Assembly: GCF_040954835.1 (NCBI RefSeq)
Contig: NC_090698.1
Span: 72,609,284 to 72,673,283, forward strand
Origin: Lepisosteus oculatus
Taxonomy: Eukaryota > Chordata > Actinopteri > Semionotiformes > Lepisosteidae
Direction: 5' to 3'
Length of the DNA: 64,000 nucleotides
Positions 13,250-26,766 of this stretch are shown one piece after another. Every line of letters begins with the position of its first letter. Positions within the stretch are counted from its first letter, which is position 1. A program made the translations under genes and the position numbers. Under the pieces are notes generated by a model. The model did no database searches, was not told where the DNA came from, and saw only the letters and a list, made by a program, of their open reading frames with translations.

Positions 13250-13560
13250 GATTGTCACAGCAATACCAGAATTTTCCGATTTAGAAAGTGGAGCCATTGC
13301 TGACGACTTCTTCTACCATTTCATTTCAGCTCGCCGCGATCACTTGAGTTCGGCCGTGGGAAAGGGGGTCTCTGAAGACCATGTGACACACTGTGAGCCC
13401 CACTGTGCCACGCAGGAGATGATTGGAGGACCACTGTTTTTCTCACTGCAATTGAGCACAGAAATGTGACTTTGGGGGCACATTTATATGGGATCCTAAA
13501 AGAGCATCGTGCGGCGCCAACACCAGCAGCCAAACCAATCAAGACACAGCATGGTCAGGG
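13250..13560. promoter_or_regulatory. Candidate noncoding element
   Basis: Unique, balanced-composition block (CTCGCCGCGATCACTTGAG; GGAGATGATTGGAGGACC; GCATCGTGCGGCGCCAAC) between AT-rich flanks, with overlapping short frames on both strands and no protein family match. Confidence 0.25.
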
Positions 13561-15262
13561 ATTACAACAGCTAGGGGCAGGCAGTGGCGTTTCCCTTTAA
13601 GAGTGTCTCTGCCACAGTGCTGGTGATAAAAGAGCTTTGCATCTGCACTGGGCATTGTGCCCACTGCTAAATTGTCACTTTGTGTTTTCTGGTAGATGAG
13701 GTTAGTTGGACCTCTGCAGCTAGTTATATTTTCAGATGTCACAACACCTGACTGATTGCCGCTTCATTATTCTTAGTAGAAATTCATAGCCAGGAAACAG
13801 ACATCATGTTAAGTCTATTAACCTCAGTCCACTGCAAAATAAGTGTCTTGTGATGATTGTGAATAATGGTGAATAATGCAGTCTAGAAAAAGGTAACATA
13901 CTGCATTTCTCAAACACTTGCTAAGTGCAATTAACTTCCCTTTCACACGGAAAAAAAATCTGTACATTTCCTCTGACTTACATCTTTATCAAAATCACTA
14001 GGAGACTGAATACTATCAACAAAAGTTTAAAAAGCCTGCACAGTGCTACTGTAAGTATCTAATTTCCATTCCAATTGAATCAAAGTATAATCATTTTCAT
14101 TATTAGTGTTGCAGCTTCTTAATGAGGGTAATTATTAAATAATCTAACTTTTGTTATCAGTGATTCAGAGATCTAGAGGTACAATTTGGCTTCCAACTTC
14201 AAATGCAGTGTAGGTCTCTGTTATCTTCTGCCTTTCAAACACCACCCTTGCTTTAGAAACACAGCGTTCTGAAAGCATAATAATCCTTCCAAAATTACAT
14301 TAGCAACAGATTTTTTATCTCTCATTGAGTAGGTGGAATCTATTTCCACTAAATCAGAAGTCTCGGTAGGGTGCTAAGAACATTGTGGGAAATATGTGTG
14401 ACAGTAATACTGTATGTAATTTGATTAAAGGAAGTTTAAATATGTGCTTCTTACGGATGTACCACAAAGGCAGTTAAAAACTGTAAGTGCTACTGTGCAT
14501 GTGGTATACTGTCTGTGAGCTCCAGAACATCCAAAAGGTAATAAAGCATTTTCATTTCACAGCCACATTATTATTCTGTTTTCAGACTGTACATTTCAGT
14601 GCATCACACTAAAAATCCTGCTTATGTCAACAGAGATCATGACAAGAACTCATGCCAATCGCAGATCTCAATGTGGTGCTTGATGACAGCTTCACACTTG
14701 ACACAGGCTTGTTGCTTGTACTTCACCGAAGGTTGCTGTCAAGTCTTGGGTTCAGGATAGGCAACTGGTAGTAAAAATCCAGGCATGAAGAGAGTCTCTC
14801 CCTTTCAACAAGGTGGCATGATTGCACAGAACTCCTAGGTGTCTGCGACTGGATTATTTCTATCTCCACGTGTGATGAGAGAGCCTGCCCCGACTGTCGC
14901 TTCGTTCTTTCACTGCTGGTACCCGCAGGACTAAGAGAGAAGGACAAGTGCAACCAGACAGTGGGAGTGAACAGAAGAGCAGGTGTCTTAGTTGTCTGCA
15001 AATTTAGGGATTTGCTTGGTGATTGCAATGTGCTTTACGGGAGCTGAACTGCAGAGAACAGAGAACGCAGAAGCAAAATATTCCAGCCTCCAGTGCTTTC
15101 CCTCTCCTCCAATTGTCTATCCAGTTTTCTGCTTGTTTGACTCCATAACTGGGACATCTTTCAGCGTTTTCCTTTTGTGTACTTTTCAATGTAGTCTATC
15201 GTATCTTTTTGATGAAGGGGCCAACTTGCTGAATACTGGAAGACTTATTATATTGTACTGCT

Positions 15263-15310
15263 TATATTCTATATTCTATATTCTATATTCTATATTCTAT
15301 ATTCTATATT
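15263..15310 (+). repeat. Heptanucleotide tandem repeat (TATATTC)n
   Basis: Nearly seven perfect units of TATATTC over 48 bp. A short minisatellite-like array. Confidence 0.95.
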
Positions 15311-16209
15311 AAAATCTGCCTTGTAGAAGTTTATAAAGCACAGTGTATCTCCTTTCTTTTGTTTATTGGGTGTGCTGTATGAATTATTCTTATTTCTGCT
15401 GGAGTTGATGAAAATATAACCTCAGAAGTGTTGCTGATTTAGCCTAGGGTTTGCATAACAGCCTGCATCAAATCTTGAGCGTTTGAATATAAGAACTTAT
15501 AGTATTTTTTCTTGTGTGTATTGATTACAGGTCCCGCTACAGCAACGTTATGTAGAATATGGGGCATTATGATGACAACTTCTCCAGAAGTTGAAGTGCA
15601 TTTAAAAAGTGTTTACAGCTGAAAGCAGCGGCTCTATATCTCATTTTTTATCTCTGGCAACAACATCAATCTTCTGTAAGAAAAGAAACCTTTGGCCTGT
15701 GATTTACACATTTTTTCTGCATGGAATTTCTAATATTTCACATGAGGGAAACTAAGACTTATGGTTTTGAGTAAAGCATCTTAATAATGCCGCATTTAAA
15801 CTGTGCTTGGCCAAGATGAAAAATTTAAAACTAATGAGAAACCTCACAAATTATAAGAGAAACATTAAAAAATCCTTCATTAACCCTTAATAGATAATGA
15901 ATACTTGGTATATTAACTATCAATAAACTAGTTATTAACACAGTTCTAAACATCTAATCATGTAACCTCCATATTGTGTGTCACTTATCATCAGGATTTA
16001 TACAATTTTAACATAGCATCTCTCATTTAATGTCTCAATCATTGTCTTTTTATTGCTTCCTTATCTTGTACAGAAAATGTAAGTGCTGTGTTATTATAGA
16101 AGATGTAAATGTTGTGTCATCATAAACACCCTAGTCTTCCTCATTAATAGCCTCTTCCCACTGAGTGTTTCCCATTATGTATTTAGAATTTGCATTTTGC
16201 TACCTGCAT

Positions 16210-16680
16210 ACGATGCTTTTCACTTGTCTACTTTAAATGACATCTGCCAGGTGTTTGCCCAGTCTTGAATTGCCGATAAATCACTTAAATGATTTAAGTT
16301 ATATATATTTATTTGCTCAGCCTTCAAATTAGGTATCATCTGCAAACCTCACTAGTTTCTAGATAGAAACTAATTGTTCCAGTCTCCAAATTAAGAATAG
16401 CAGTGGTCTTAGTACAGATCCCTGCAGAACTCCACTAATTACGACACCAATTTGGGTATTCATCCCTTATCTGTACCCTCTGTTTTCTACTAAATAATGA
16501 ATTCTCAGTCCAAACACTCATTTTTCCATACTTACCACTTGTAGTTTAAGAATTAATCATTTCTGAGGAACATTATCAGTTAATATATTTCTATAAAATC
16601 TTTATAAATCATATCGTAATCCATTTCTGTTGCTGTTTTGCTCAAAAAACTCTATCAAGATGTTAGATTCAAACAGTTCC
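16210..16680. repeat. Ancient interspersed repeat
   Basis: GACATCTGCCAGGTGTTTGCC, TAGGTATCATCTGCAAACC, AGCAGTGGTCTTAGTACAG and ATCCCTGCAGAACTCCACTA resemble a LINE segment common in fish genomes. Heavily decayed and without open frame. Confidence 0.5.
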
Positions 16681-17269
16681 ACTAAGCATCAATTACAGGA
16701 ATTTCTTATACACTGTGTATATGCATTTTACTGTGTTTTTTATGTAGTAGAGTTAACTTGTACAACCTTTAAACATTAAATTAAGATTTTTTGTTTGTTG
16801 AAATGGAATTAAATGCCTATTCATAAGACAGTTTTTGATATACAGTACAGCATAAACCAACAAGCAGTTATTCTTTCTTTTTTATTTTAAAATATACTGT
16901 ACAGTTTTGTTTCTTTTCCTTTTCATCACTCTGCCTTTTCAGCAAAAACATCTGAAATGATTTCATTTGTACACACAACCCATAGCTGTTACCAACAATC
17001 AATGATTTTTTTAGCAGCATCTTGCAATTTGTCTTCCGTGGTGCTGGAGGGTTCAACCCACCATTTTTCACAGGAGAAAATACTCAAAAGCCTCACCATT
17101 TACAGAACCACTGCCGCTAAGGTAGATTAAACAAAAGAAGAAAATCAAATCAAGTTTGAGTAAATGCTCTTTGGAAGCAGACATGACATTTATGATATGC
17201 ATCTCTGTCTGGAGCAGAAGAGATTGCGAGGGGACAGTAACACAGCCAGCCTAGTGCACTTGTTCAGAG

Positions 17270-17515
17270 TGTGCACCGAAACACAAGCCAGAAGACACAG
17301 GCGGAGGTGAATTCAAAACAGAGCACAGGAGGGACTTCTTTTCACAGTACAGAACAAGTTACCCTGCCACTTTGTTGAACCCAGTAACTTGGCTTCTTTC
17401 ATCCAACGGCTGGATGAGATCTCCAGATTTCATGAGCAGCTTATTATCAAATGAGTGGGAAAGCTAAACGGCCTCTGATTTGTCACTGTCCTGATGTTCT
17501 TCTTTATGTTCACGT
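17270..17515. repeat. Family E fragment
   Basis: CACAGGAGGGACTTCTTTTC, CTTTCATCCAACGGCTGGATG and GGCCTCTGATTTGTCACTG followed by TTCTTTATGTTC resemble the family's closing block, which ends in GTTCTTATGTTCTTA-like repeats. Confidence 0.5.
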
Positions 17516-18394
17516 TTCGTTTGATTTATCCATTATATCTGTGATGAGGGTCACAGCAGCCCTGCAACACCGGGTTCATGGCAGGACCAGGGAAAAAGGG
17601 CCAATTTAGAGCAGCAATTACATACTTGACCAGCAAGTGGTGGAAAAGGCTCTACTGAAAGTCCACATGCAGGCACTGCAAGAACTGTCCCCTGGTTCAG
17701 AAGAAATGGTAGGAACAGGAATGCTTGGTGCTCTGTTTGCTGCACTCGGCATATCAGACGTCCCTCCACATGCTGCTGTGGGGTTAGCACCTTCATGCTG
17801 CAAATTTATTTTTTGTCTCTTTAGACGTGGAAGGATACAAATGAACACTAATGCGCCTAAAGCCATTTTCTGTAAAGAAGCTCGCAGAAGCCTTTCTTTT
17901 GCCAGAGCCTTGTGAAAAAAAAACCTTAAGTCTCATTCTGTAGCTTTGATTCTTCCTTTTCCAGCTTCACATTGAATGTGACAGTAGGCAATGAAAAGGA
18001 GCCACTTGTATTTTCCTCTTGTAAGAACAGCGTTATTCACTGTGCTAAAACATCAAAAGCACTCAAGTCTTGAAACTTTTTTCCCCCCCTGTGGCTGTAA
18101 TGAAAGGGTATGCAGTCAATTCTGTGAAACTGGTACACAAAATTTAAGAAATGTATTTTCTTGTTACTTTGCCAGCCATTAAAATAACACCGAAAGAGAA
18201 AGGCTCCTATTGCGACTTCCTACTTGCTCAGCGGGGTATCCCCGCCGGATTGTCAGATTGGAGAACGTCTGGTGAAAGGAGGCCTGTTTCTCAGCTGCAG
18301 AGAGTTTGTGTTAACAAGATGTAATGCCTCTATAGGCTCGCCCGTTATTAATATATATTAACAGATAATTCATCTAGGCTTTTAACTTTATGAA

Positions 18395-18800
18395 CTGCAC
18401 CCATTAGAGAGGTTACCAACGAGAGCATTCAAACCATTTGGCTCATTTGGTGGTCAGTAGTTACTTGATCCCAGGATCGTCTTCAGGTGTCTCTTGAAAA
18501 GGGTCTTGGTGTCTGTTTCAACATGGCTGGGCAGTTTGTCCCACACTCCCACAACTCTCTGTGTGGAGAAGTGCCTCCCATTCTCAACTTTACATCCACT
18601 TCTATTCACTTTTCATCTGCATTGTCTAGTTCGTGTCTCACAGTTCATTCAGAAGAGATCCACTGGGTTTTCCTTTGTCAGCGCCTTTAAGGATTTGAAT
18701 GCTTGAAGCAGGCCCCCTCTATCCATCTCTGTTCAAGACCAAAATGGTTCAGTTTCTTCATCTTGTCAGTGGCCATCTTGCTCAAACAATGCACCTTTTT
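18395..18800 (+). repeat. Old LINE-tail repeat (family E), long copy
   Basis: Blocks in order: GATCCCAGGATCGTCTTCAG, GGGCAGTTTGTCCCACACTC, CTCTGTGTGGAGAAGTGCC, CAGCGCCTTTAAGGATTTG and TCTGTTCAAGACCAAAATGG. This repeat type is widespread in non-teleost fish and is usually assigned to CR1/L2-like elements. Exact family naming needs a library. Confidence 0.65.
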
Positions 18801-18980
18801 TCAGCATATTCTCCCTTTGCTACTTTCCCCATTCCTGCCAGGGGTCTGGTCTTGTGTGTGGTTGGGGGCAGCCAATGGAAGATTGGACTTTAAGAATAAC
18901 ATCTGCCCATGACAGCATGGAATCAATGCTAGACTGATGCCATTCCGTTACAGTAATCTTGTAAAAACAATAGATCCTTT

Positions 18981-19306
18981 AAGGGGCAGCACAGTGGACC
19001 AGTGGGTAGCATTGCTGCCTCACAGGGGCCCTGGGTTCATCCCAGTTCATCCCAGGTAGCTTTTTGCATGGAGTCAGCATGTTCTCCCCTTGCTCAAGGG
19101 GTGTCCTCACACACATCAAAGACATACTGGTAGGTTGATTGGCGTCTGTAAAATTGGCCCTGGTATAAGTGTGTGTGCGTTTTTGTCCGTGTGTGTCCTG
19201 CAATGAACTGGCATCTCATCCCACCTTGCGCCTGTGGCTGCTGGGCAGGACAGGCTCTGGCCCCCCTGCAGCCCTGTACTGGGTGAAGCAGCTAGAGGAT
19301 GGGTGG
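18981..19306 (+). mobile_element. tRNA-derived SINE (family B), long copy
   Basis: The head GGGGCAGCACAGTGGACCAG is followed by GTTCTCCCCTTGCTCAAGG, AAGACATACTGGTAGGTTG, ATTGGCCCTGGTATAAGTGT and CCTTGCGCCTGTGGCTGC. This is the typical order for the family. The copy is nearly complete. Confidence 0.85.
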
Positions 19307-20699
19307 AGATTCTTCAAGGATCGTTCACTCAGACATTTGCTACAAATTTGAAATCCACTCTTCTTCCTCTGAGATTTCTGCCCTAGATGCACATTCCAGT
19401 GGGATACCTTGCATACCTTTGAAACGTTACAAAAACAATTACTGACTGGCATTTGTGTTTCTGTCTTATTATTTTTTGTATTCCTATTTTAGGACAGACT
19501 CCAAAAATCTATTAAGATTTTGTACATGTTTACAAACAGTTCTGCGTGTCAAGGCTATTGCTCTGGAGAAATATAGAAGTTTGTCATTGCACTGTGCTGC
19601 AATATTTACATTTTTGAGCTTTCTGTTTTTGCTCCAGCTCTACAAGCTATTGACACAAGCATAATCAATATAAAATCACAAATCTGTGTATATTTTTTAG
19701 TACAGAAGATGTTTCCCTTTGGCCACATTCGGCAAGGATCAGTTAGCTGAGAGGCTCCAATGGAAGATGTCTGCTTTGCAATGATACTTTAATTAACCCT
19801 TTATGTACCTATTCACCAACCACTGTCTCTCTCAATGCATGACAACACAGATACACATTGGCACGTTTTGGGAAAAAGTGAGATCAGATTATAAGGAGGA
19901 CAATTAAGGTATGAATATGAACAAATAGTTCTTGAAACTATAATTTTCTGACAGAAATACAGGATTCTGTTTTTCTAACTGTAACCACATCTTTCTGATG
20001 TTCCTCGTTTTTGTACTAAAATAGCTGTTCCCTTCCTTGGCTAATTATACAAATAATTATTGAAATAAGTACTTTAAGATTATTTGATTTTGTTTTTTGT
20101 TAATTCCCACCAGCTTTCTTTTTGATCATATTTAAATATATTTCAGACTCACACATCCACACTTTAGAATTAAACAGACTTTTGACACAGACAGCTTTAA
20201 GCCCAAGGCCTTGTTCTGTTATTAAGAATCTGAGTCTTTGCACCACTGTATCAGACTTCAAATTCAAAATCATTTAAATACTTAACTTTATTACTGAGGC
20301 AGCAAAACTAAGAAGATCTTTCGCTTTTACAGTATGTCTGCCTTTATAAAATGAGTTTTCAAATGCTACTTCATTTTACCTTTTTAATCAGTTCTACATT
20401 ATATTTCCTGTATTGCAGTCTATATAGTCTCAGTTTTGTAGAGCACAGTGCCTGTGTGATTTGAAATGAATGATTATTTCATATATACACATAAATTAAT
20501 TGAATCTTCCTTTTTTGACTTGGATCATTAAACCATTTTTTTTAAGCAAAACATATCACAAATTTAAAATACTTAACCAGATCACTTGTTAAAATACACT
20601 GCATTAGCAAAATATGTAACTTAACTAGTTCACTTAAGCAGTTGCTTTAGCAGCTCCCAAATAGGAGAGAGTTTGTTCATGAGTAAAAGAAAATAATAA

Positions 20700-21060
20700 A
20701 AGAGAGCTGCCATGCATCTGCTGTTTAGCGTGCAGCGCTTAAGGAAGGAAACTGAATGTGCGCTGTTGCCAACTGGCTTGTCTAATAATACACAGACTAA
20801 GCTATTTAACTCCCACTTGAAGCCAAGTTCAGGCTGGAATAGGCAACACAAAGCATTACGTGGGAGAGTTTCTCCCAGCTATGTGTTTGAAAATTACAGA
20901 CAGAGCAGCAAAGTGCTTATGTCTGGTCCACTAAATAGAGAGGCTGGAGGGCCTGATTTGAGTGCGATGTTTAGCCTCTCCAAACTCTGACAAGTTATTT
21001 CTCTGGCTTATACTGAAGCTTTCAGTTTCAGGAGAGCTCCATGGCTATGACACTGCCTAA
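20700..21060. promoter_or_regulatory. Candidate noncoding element
   Basis: Non-repeat block with CTGTTGCCAACTGGC, ATTACGTGGGAGAG and paired GGAGAGCTCC-like motifs. No gene or repeat signature was found. Confidence 0.25.
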
Positions 21061-22439
21061 GGTTGAGAGAGTAAAACCCAGTGCTGATCACTTACCTAAG
21101 TGATTCTGGTATTCAAGGAAATGCTTGTCTTCTGTTTTCTCTGCTTTTCGTTAATTCCTTCATGAGCCATTTCTTTTTTTAAAAAAGCACCAGGAGCAGT
21201 CTTTCCAATAACATATGCTAGTCCTAAATTAAATACACGAATGGATCAGTTATCATCATGTATCATTGCATAAAGAAAGAAAGAACTCATTCGGATGGTT
21301 TTAATTGTGTATTCTGCAAAAAACAAACCGGGGCCAGCATGGAGTCAGTGCTCCCAATATGGTTTGGAAGTTTCCTGCACGTACCCACATTTCTTCCTGT
21401 AGAGTTTGCCTCTCGTTTAAGTCCTCTTGCAATTTGTCCAGTTGGTTATTTGTAAACAAAAGTTTGAATTACCGAAAAGTTGCCTTTCCTCCAGATCTGA
21501 TTGATTTTAGTGGAAGGACTGCAGGTGTGGCCAACAGGAAGCAGAGATGGAGGAAACTGTGCCTCAGTGGCCCTGATATAGGGCAGGGACACTGCAAATG
21601 ACTGAGACAGATCAACAGCTTGGTGTTATGAAGATAAAATGACAAACGTTTCTCTCTGAACAGCTGCAAAATGTTCAGTATAAGGAATCCTTTTCGTTGA
21701 GAATGATCTAGATTTCACCCTAGGACTGGAAGGACATTTGAAGGTGAAGTAGTCCCAGAGTTCCAACGGGCCACCAATGTGACAACAGAAGGGGCAGCCT
21801 GGCAACAGCGGCCCCTACAGGCCAATAGTGTAACTTCTCCAAGCGTGGTGTGATAATTTAAAGAACATGTGACCCTCTGCCAAAGTGGCTGCTGTCTTCC
21901 TGGTGAGAGAGCCCAGTTTCAAATCAATGCTGTGTGGTCAGTCCATCCTCTGCCTGCATAGGAACTCACTTCAAAACAGCCTCAAGACATTGCCTTTCAC
22001 CTCTCGAACAGGAACGTGACGAAAAGCCACGTCTCTTGTACATACAAGTGCATACCTTTTACATTTTTTTAAAAAAAAATCACCTGGGTCACTGTACTAA
22101 TCCTCATTTCTACGGATTTCTGTGTTGATTCTTGTAAGGAGACGGAGGAGAAATGGATTCACGGCATGGCAGAGACAGGGAACCGAGTCTCTTTAATCAG
22201 CCCGTTTCTCCACAAGACCGAAGCTGCTGCCTGGCCGGGGCCAGGAAAGCACAGGGGAGGTTAAACAGTCCCAGACAGCTATTCTTTCCAGTCTCTGGTG
22301 GGACCACAAAGAAAACCCAGCGTTCGTCTCGATGTGTTAAAAAGCATTTCAGCACTATCAAAATTGCACTCTTGCCTGCCAGATTTTAATTTCGTTTCAT
22401 TCTTGCATTTCACTTTGTACCATACCCATCAGCAAAAAC

Positions 22440-23060
22440 TTTTCTAATTAAAGCTGAATGGGGCTGCGTCATTATCAGCCTCTGGCGCGTTTGCCTTTTC
22501 AGGACTTTGAGGAAACCTGTAGAGTCCAGCTGCCGAAGAGTCCGTTTCAGGGGGAGCCATCAAACTGGGCCACCAGAACGGCTGGCGAGGGACTCGTGCA
22601 GAGTCCATTGGAAAGCACGAACCCTTGAGCTGTGCAAGTGTCACTCAGGAGCAAATGAACTCCCACTGACCTCCTGCGACGGGGGGCTCGTGGGTTTCTC
22701 GGAATGAAGGCCTGGCAGCTCCCTAACAGCTCGCGCTCCAGAATCCGGTCTGCTCCGAGAGCGGCGCAGATAATCCGCGGCCTTATCAGCGCAGGGGCAG
22801 CACCAGCACTGCTCTCGAGTGACAGGTCAGAAAGTCCAGGAGGAGACACCGCGGTGATAAACGGCTGGAGCAGAGGAAGGGGCCTGAGGAAGGAGGGGTG
22901 GTGGGGGGGGGGGGAGGACAAGTGGAGAAGCCTGATCACTGTGTGGTGGAAGCAACTGCTCCGGCCTATCAGCACCGCCAGGAGCCCCCCGCTGAGCAAC
23001 AGCATAAATTCACATGACAAACGCGGCTCGCAAGGCAGGGACCCCCTTCCACTTGCAAAG
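22440..23060. promoter_or_regulatory. GC-rich block with clustered GATA motifs, candidate enhancer
   Basis: WGATAR-type sites at 22473-22478, 22768-22773, 22783-22788, 22855-22860 and 22966-22971, in both orientations, within a non-repeat CpG-rich stretch. A run of 13 G lies near 22905. Two long open frames here (22547-23020 minus, 22704-23075 plus) show no protein family character. Confidence 0.35.
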
Positions 23061-24499
23061 GCTCGAGTGCTGTAGTTAGACTAAAAACCGACAGTGTCAC
23101 AATGCAGGGTGTTAGTCTGAACAAGTGATGGGGCGGGGGGGCGAAAATAAAAAAAAAGATTGCAGCCATCTTTTGCACGTGTTTATTTTGTTTCATGGCT
23201 GTTGTTTTCATCTGCTCCTCGCAGCGCGCTGGGGTGACTGCGCACTCCTATTATACCGTATGATCAAATGGAACAATAGCGTGAGTCAGCCAGCCTATAG
23301 ACAAGGCTTGGCATGTGTTCCCCTGTTTTACACCGTAGTGTCAGGCCAGCAGAGCCCTCTGTCATGTGCTCCTCCACAGAAAGCTCATATGTCAGCAAGT
23401 CTGTGAAAGGCTAAGGGTGCCTCCTAGTGGCATAAAGTAGAAATGCACCTCAACAGTAACGCACCTTTTATTTCGAGGCTGAAACAGCAGTAAGTACTGT
23501 ATCAGGGTTGTGTTCTTGAGCTTAAAAGGAGACAAAGAGAAGAATGGCACTTTGGTAATAAAAGTATTATGAAAATGGTGAATGCTAGACATTCTCCATA
23601 TTCCTATGCAGATGTTTATAAATGTGTCTTTGCCTTAGATTGAGTTAGCCACTAGTTTTGGAAAGTTTGGTGAAAATATTTATCCTGTGAGAACTTTTCT
23701 TCACAAAAGTATTTTTTATTCATGTTTTTCATTACACAAAAACTTTCTATCCATGTCTTTGATGAGTTTATTTACAACTTTGTAGAGCAAAAGCCAGGAT
23801 ATTAGTGCATTGAAGACTTCTGATACACCACACCCCATTATTTGTTTTATAATGGTGCTAAAATCGGACTTTAACAGAGAGTATTGTGGATATAATGACA
23901 GTGCGCGTGAAGCTGCATAAAATAAAGAATTTTAATCCCAGGGCGCATCTAGAAAAGTTAAGAGAGTTATTTTGGGAAAAGGCTAAATAAAGCTCAGAAT
24001 ATATGTGTGTGCGTGATGGAAGAAAGAGGCTGGAAATGGAAGCTAAAGGAAATAAGAGGGAATCCTTAAGATCCCGACTTTTCTTCCTACTCAGACTGGG
24101 TGGAACAGCCCAGCCCATCTAAAATCCTGCAGCACCTGGAATAGAACTTACTTATTTTGGTCACAGTGTGCAGATCTTTTCTGGGGACTTTTTCTCCAGG
24201 CTCTGGAGTCTGTAGGGTAAAAAGTTCCACTGTGAGGTTTTCTTCATTCCGCAGGAAAGCACAGAAAGCTGTACCTGTGCAGACTAACCTCTCACAGAGT
24301 TATTGCTCGATTACAAAATATATATGTATTTTTCTACTGTATCTCAATCAGAAAGCCATCTTACTATATCTTTGTTTTACTGTCGGTATGATTCAAAATT
24401 CTGACAGTCTCCGGCATTTTCTTCCTAGTTGTTCATGGAGCTGGGACGTTCGGGGTACTCTCCTCATCTGAAGAAAGCTCTCTGGCAGTAGGTGCTACT

Positions 24500-24612
24500 C
24501 AGGTTCACTGCTTCCCTGTTTCAGTTGATGTTATGGTAGGGAAGATGTAGCAAGATGTGCCGAATGGCCTCCTGTTGTCTGTAACCATCTTTGTGTTCTT
24601 ATGTTCTAACCT
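24500..24612 (+). repeat. Family E terminal fragment
   Basis: CCGAATGGCCTCCTGTTGTC then TTTGTGTTCTTATGTTCT, the characteristic 3' end of the family. Confidence 0.65.
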
Positions 24613-25004
24613 TGCACATTCAAAAAATAATTCTTTGTTCTCTTTTAGTCTTATACCAATATTATGTTTGTCTTGACCACTTTTGTTTGCCTGGCTACCA
24701 GTGTTTTTCTTTCTCATGTTTTCAGCACACAAACAGGATCCTGTCCACCTTTCCTTGGAGTCCTGGAGCTCGCTGACTGTGCAGCCAGCGTTCTGCTCTC
24801 TCTCTGGCTCCTTTAAAAAGACTCACCAGTGCTCTGTCCCCTCTGACCCAGTATGCTGGCTTCTCCCAGGTCGTCACATGGCTGTGTTGTTTTCAATAGT
24901 TTAAGTTCTGAAAGTTGCCTGAAGTTCCATTTATACACTCTATTCCATATGAACAAATTTCGATAACAAACCAGAGAACCTCATTCATCCCCTTCATGCT
25001 CAGT

Positions 25005-25395
25005 TTGGTTGCCAGTAATTTATACATCTAAAGATCTCATCCTGCTGTTTCTTGACATTTCCTAGAAAATCGTCTTCAATGACATGACTTGCCCTGTTTG
25101 TTCCAGACACCCACCACCCTCTGTGTAAAGAAGTGTCTCCTGTTCTCAAGCCTAATTTGTTGCTGAAATTAAAAGTAATCTATTGAGTTGACTTTCCTGA
25201 TACCTTTCGGGATTTTTAATGCTTCTTTCAAGTGCTCTCAAAGTCACTCTGCTCAAGACTAAAGTTCTTTTACCCTTTGTTTATATTTGGAATATTCTTT
25301 TTGATTTGTTTAGCTCATTTTAGGGCTGCCATGTTCTTTTTATAGTGGTAACCAGAACTGTGCATGTATACTCTACGTTGCATGCTAGATAAGGG
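25005..25395 (+). repeat. Family E diverged copy
   Basis: TTTGTTCCAGACACCCACC, CTCTGTGTAAAGAAGTGTC, CTGCTCAAGACTAAAGTTC and AACCAGAACTGTGCATG appear in the same order as in the 18.4-kb copy. Confidence 0.6.
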
Positions 25396-26766
25396 TTAAT
25401 TGTTTCAGGAGAACAGGAGCATGTAAACACAACAGTCATTACATTTTCTTTTGAAAGGGATTTTAGATCGAATAATCAGCATGTGCACCAGATTGATAAC
25501 TTACTATGATCATAGAACAATTCATATTTTCCACAAAGCTTTGACCAAAAGGGTTACTGTACATATAGAAGGGGGGGCTATTTGAAGGCATATTGTTTTA
25601 AATTAAAATTTTTCCCAAATTTCATAAAGTAAATGAAACTTTCCTGTAAGGAACTGCAAGAATATTGTGTAACAGGGTGGAATTCTGGAAAGTGGTGACT
25701 ATGAATTGAACTGGGACATCTGTCTGTTCTAAAGCAGGCAGGCTGTCACTTCAGTCAAAAGCATTTGGCTGACAGACCTACATGTTGTCATCTAGCTGAC
25801 TTCTGAAGTATTCTGCTGTATTATAATGTAACAAACAACACGTAGGAGGGGAAGATTAGATTAGTAGTTTATGTACTGAACTGCTGATGAAGTTTTAACC
25901 AGAAAAGCCAGTCTTTCTTGCTAATGAAGAAAAATTATTTGAATTTGTTTGCAGCCTTGTCATCCTATTTCACTTATTACATGTTCTTTTTTTTAACAAA
26001 TGTGTGGTCAAGTAAATTAGCTTATTTGAAGTGTCAGATACTTCAAATACTTCATTTTAGTCTGATTTAAAACTGATTAAATATTTCTAACTATAATTGT
26101 TTTAATCAGACCCCTGGCCATAGATTGCTTTGATAGCCTTCATGACCAATGTGAATGAAACTGTGGATAAACCTGCTGTTTCATGTTCTTGCTTTCATTT
26201 CTTGTTTTCAACATCTGTGCGTTTTTCTGTCATCCATGGGTTTCACTACCCTAAACATCTGGTCTCAGTCGCTCCCAGGTGTTCTGCTACAAGACATCAT
26301 AAAAATATTAGCCTATTTGCTGAATGTCTTCAAGGGTTTAATCGTTTTAAGCAGGTGGCTTCCTAATTGACAAGGCTTTCAAGACAGATTTAATAAAATA
26401 TCAAACTAAAAACCCCTTCGTTGTGCGTTTCAGCTAAATTAGTGATTTGCAAGGAAGTAAATGGATTATCCTCTACAAAATTCCATGTTTTGAAAAGATT
26501 TTACTATTCTTCTAACACAATCTGGGCAGGGATTATTAATCCCCATTTCTATCCCTTCATGGTCCACTACCTTCAGACACGAAGTAGCTACACATAATTA
26601 CCCTGCTGAGAGACCAGGAATGGAATTGAAACAGGATTTTCCATTAAGAAATCCCTTCCTACACATGCAAAATGCTTTCCATACTGCACATTCCTTCATC
26701 TTTCGATCCAGGTAGTAAAATGATACCGTCTCTACATTTCGTTATCGTGATCCAGAAGTTGCAGCT

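Noticed and set aside
22547-23020. 157-codon minus-strand frame
   Set aside because: Proline/leucine-rich translation of a GC-rich block with no motif, and a competing plus-strand frame over the same bases.
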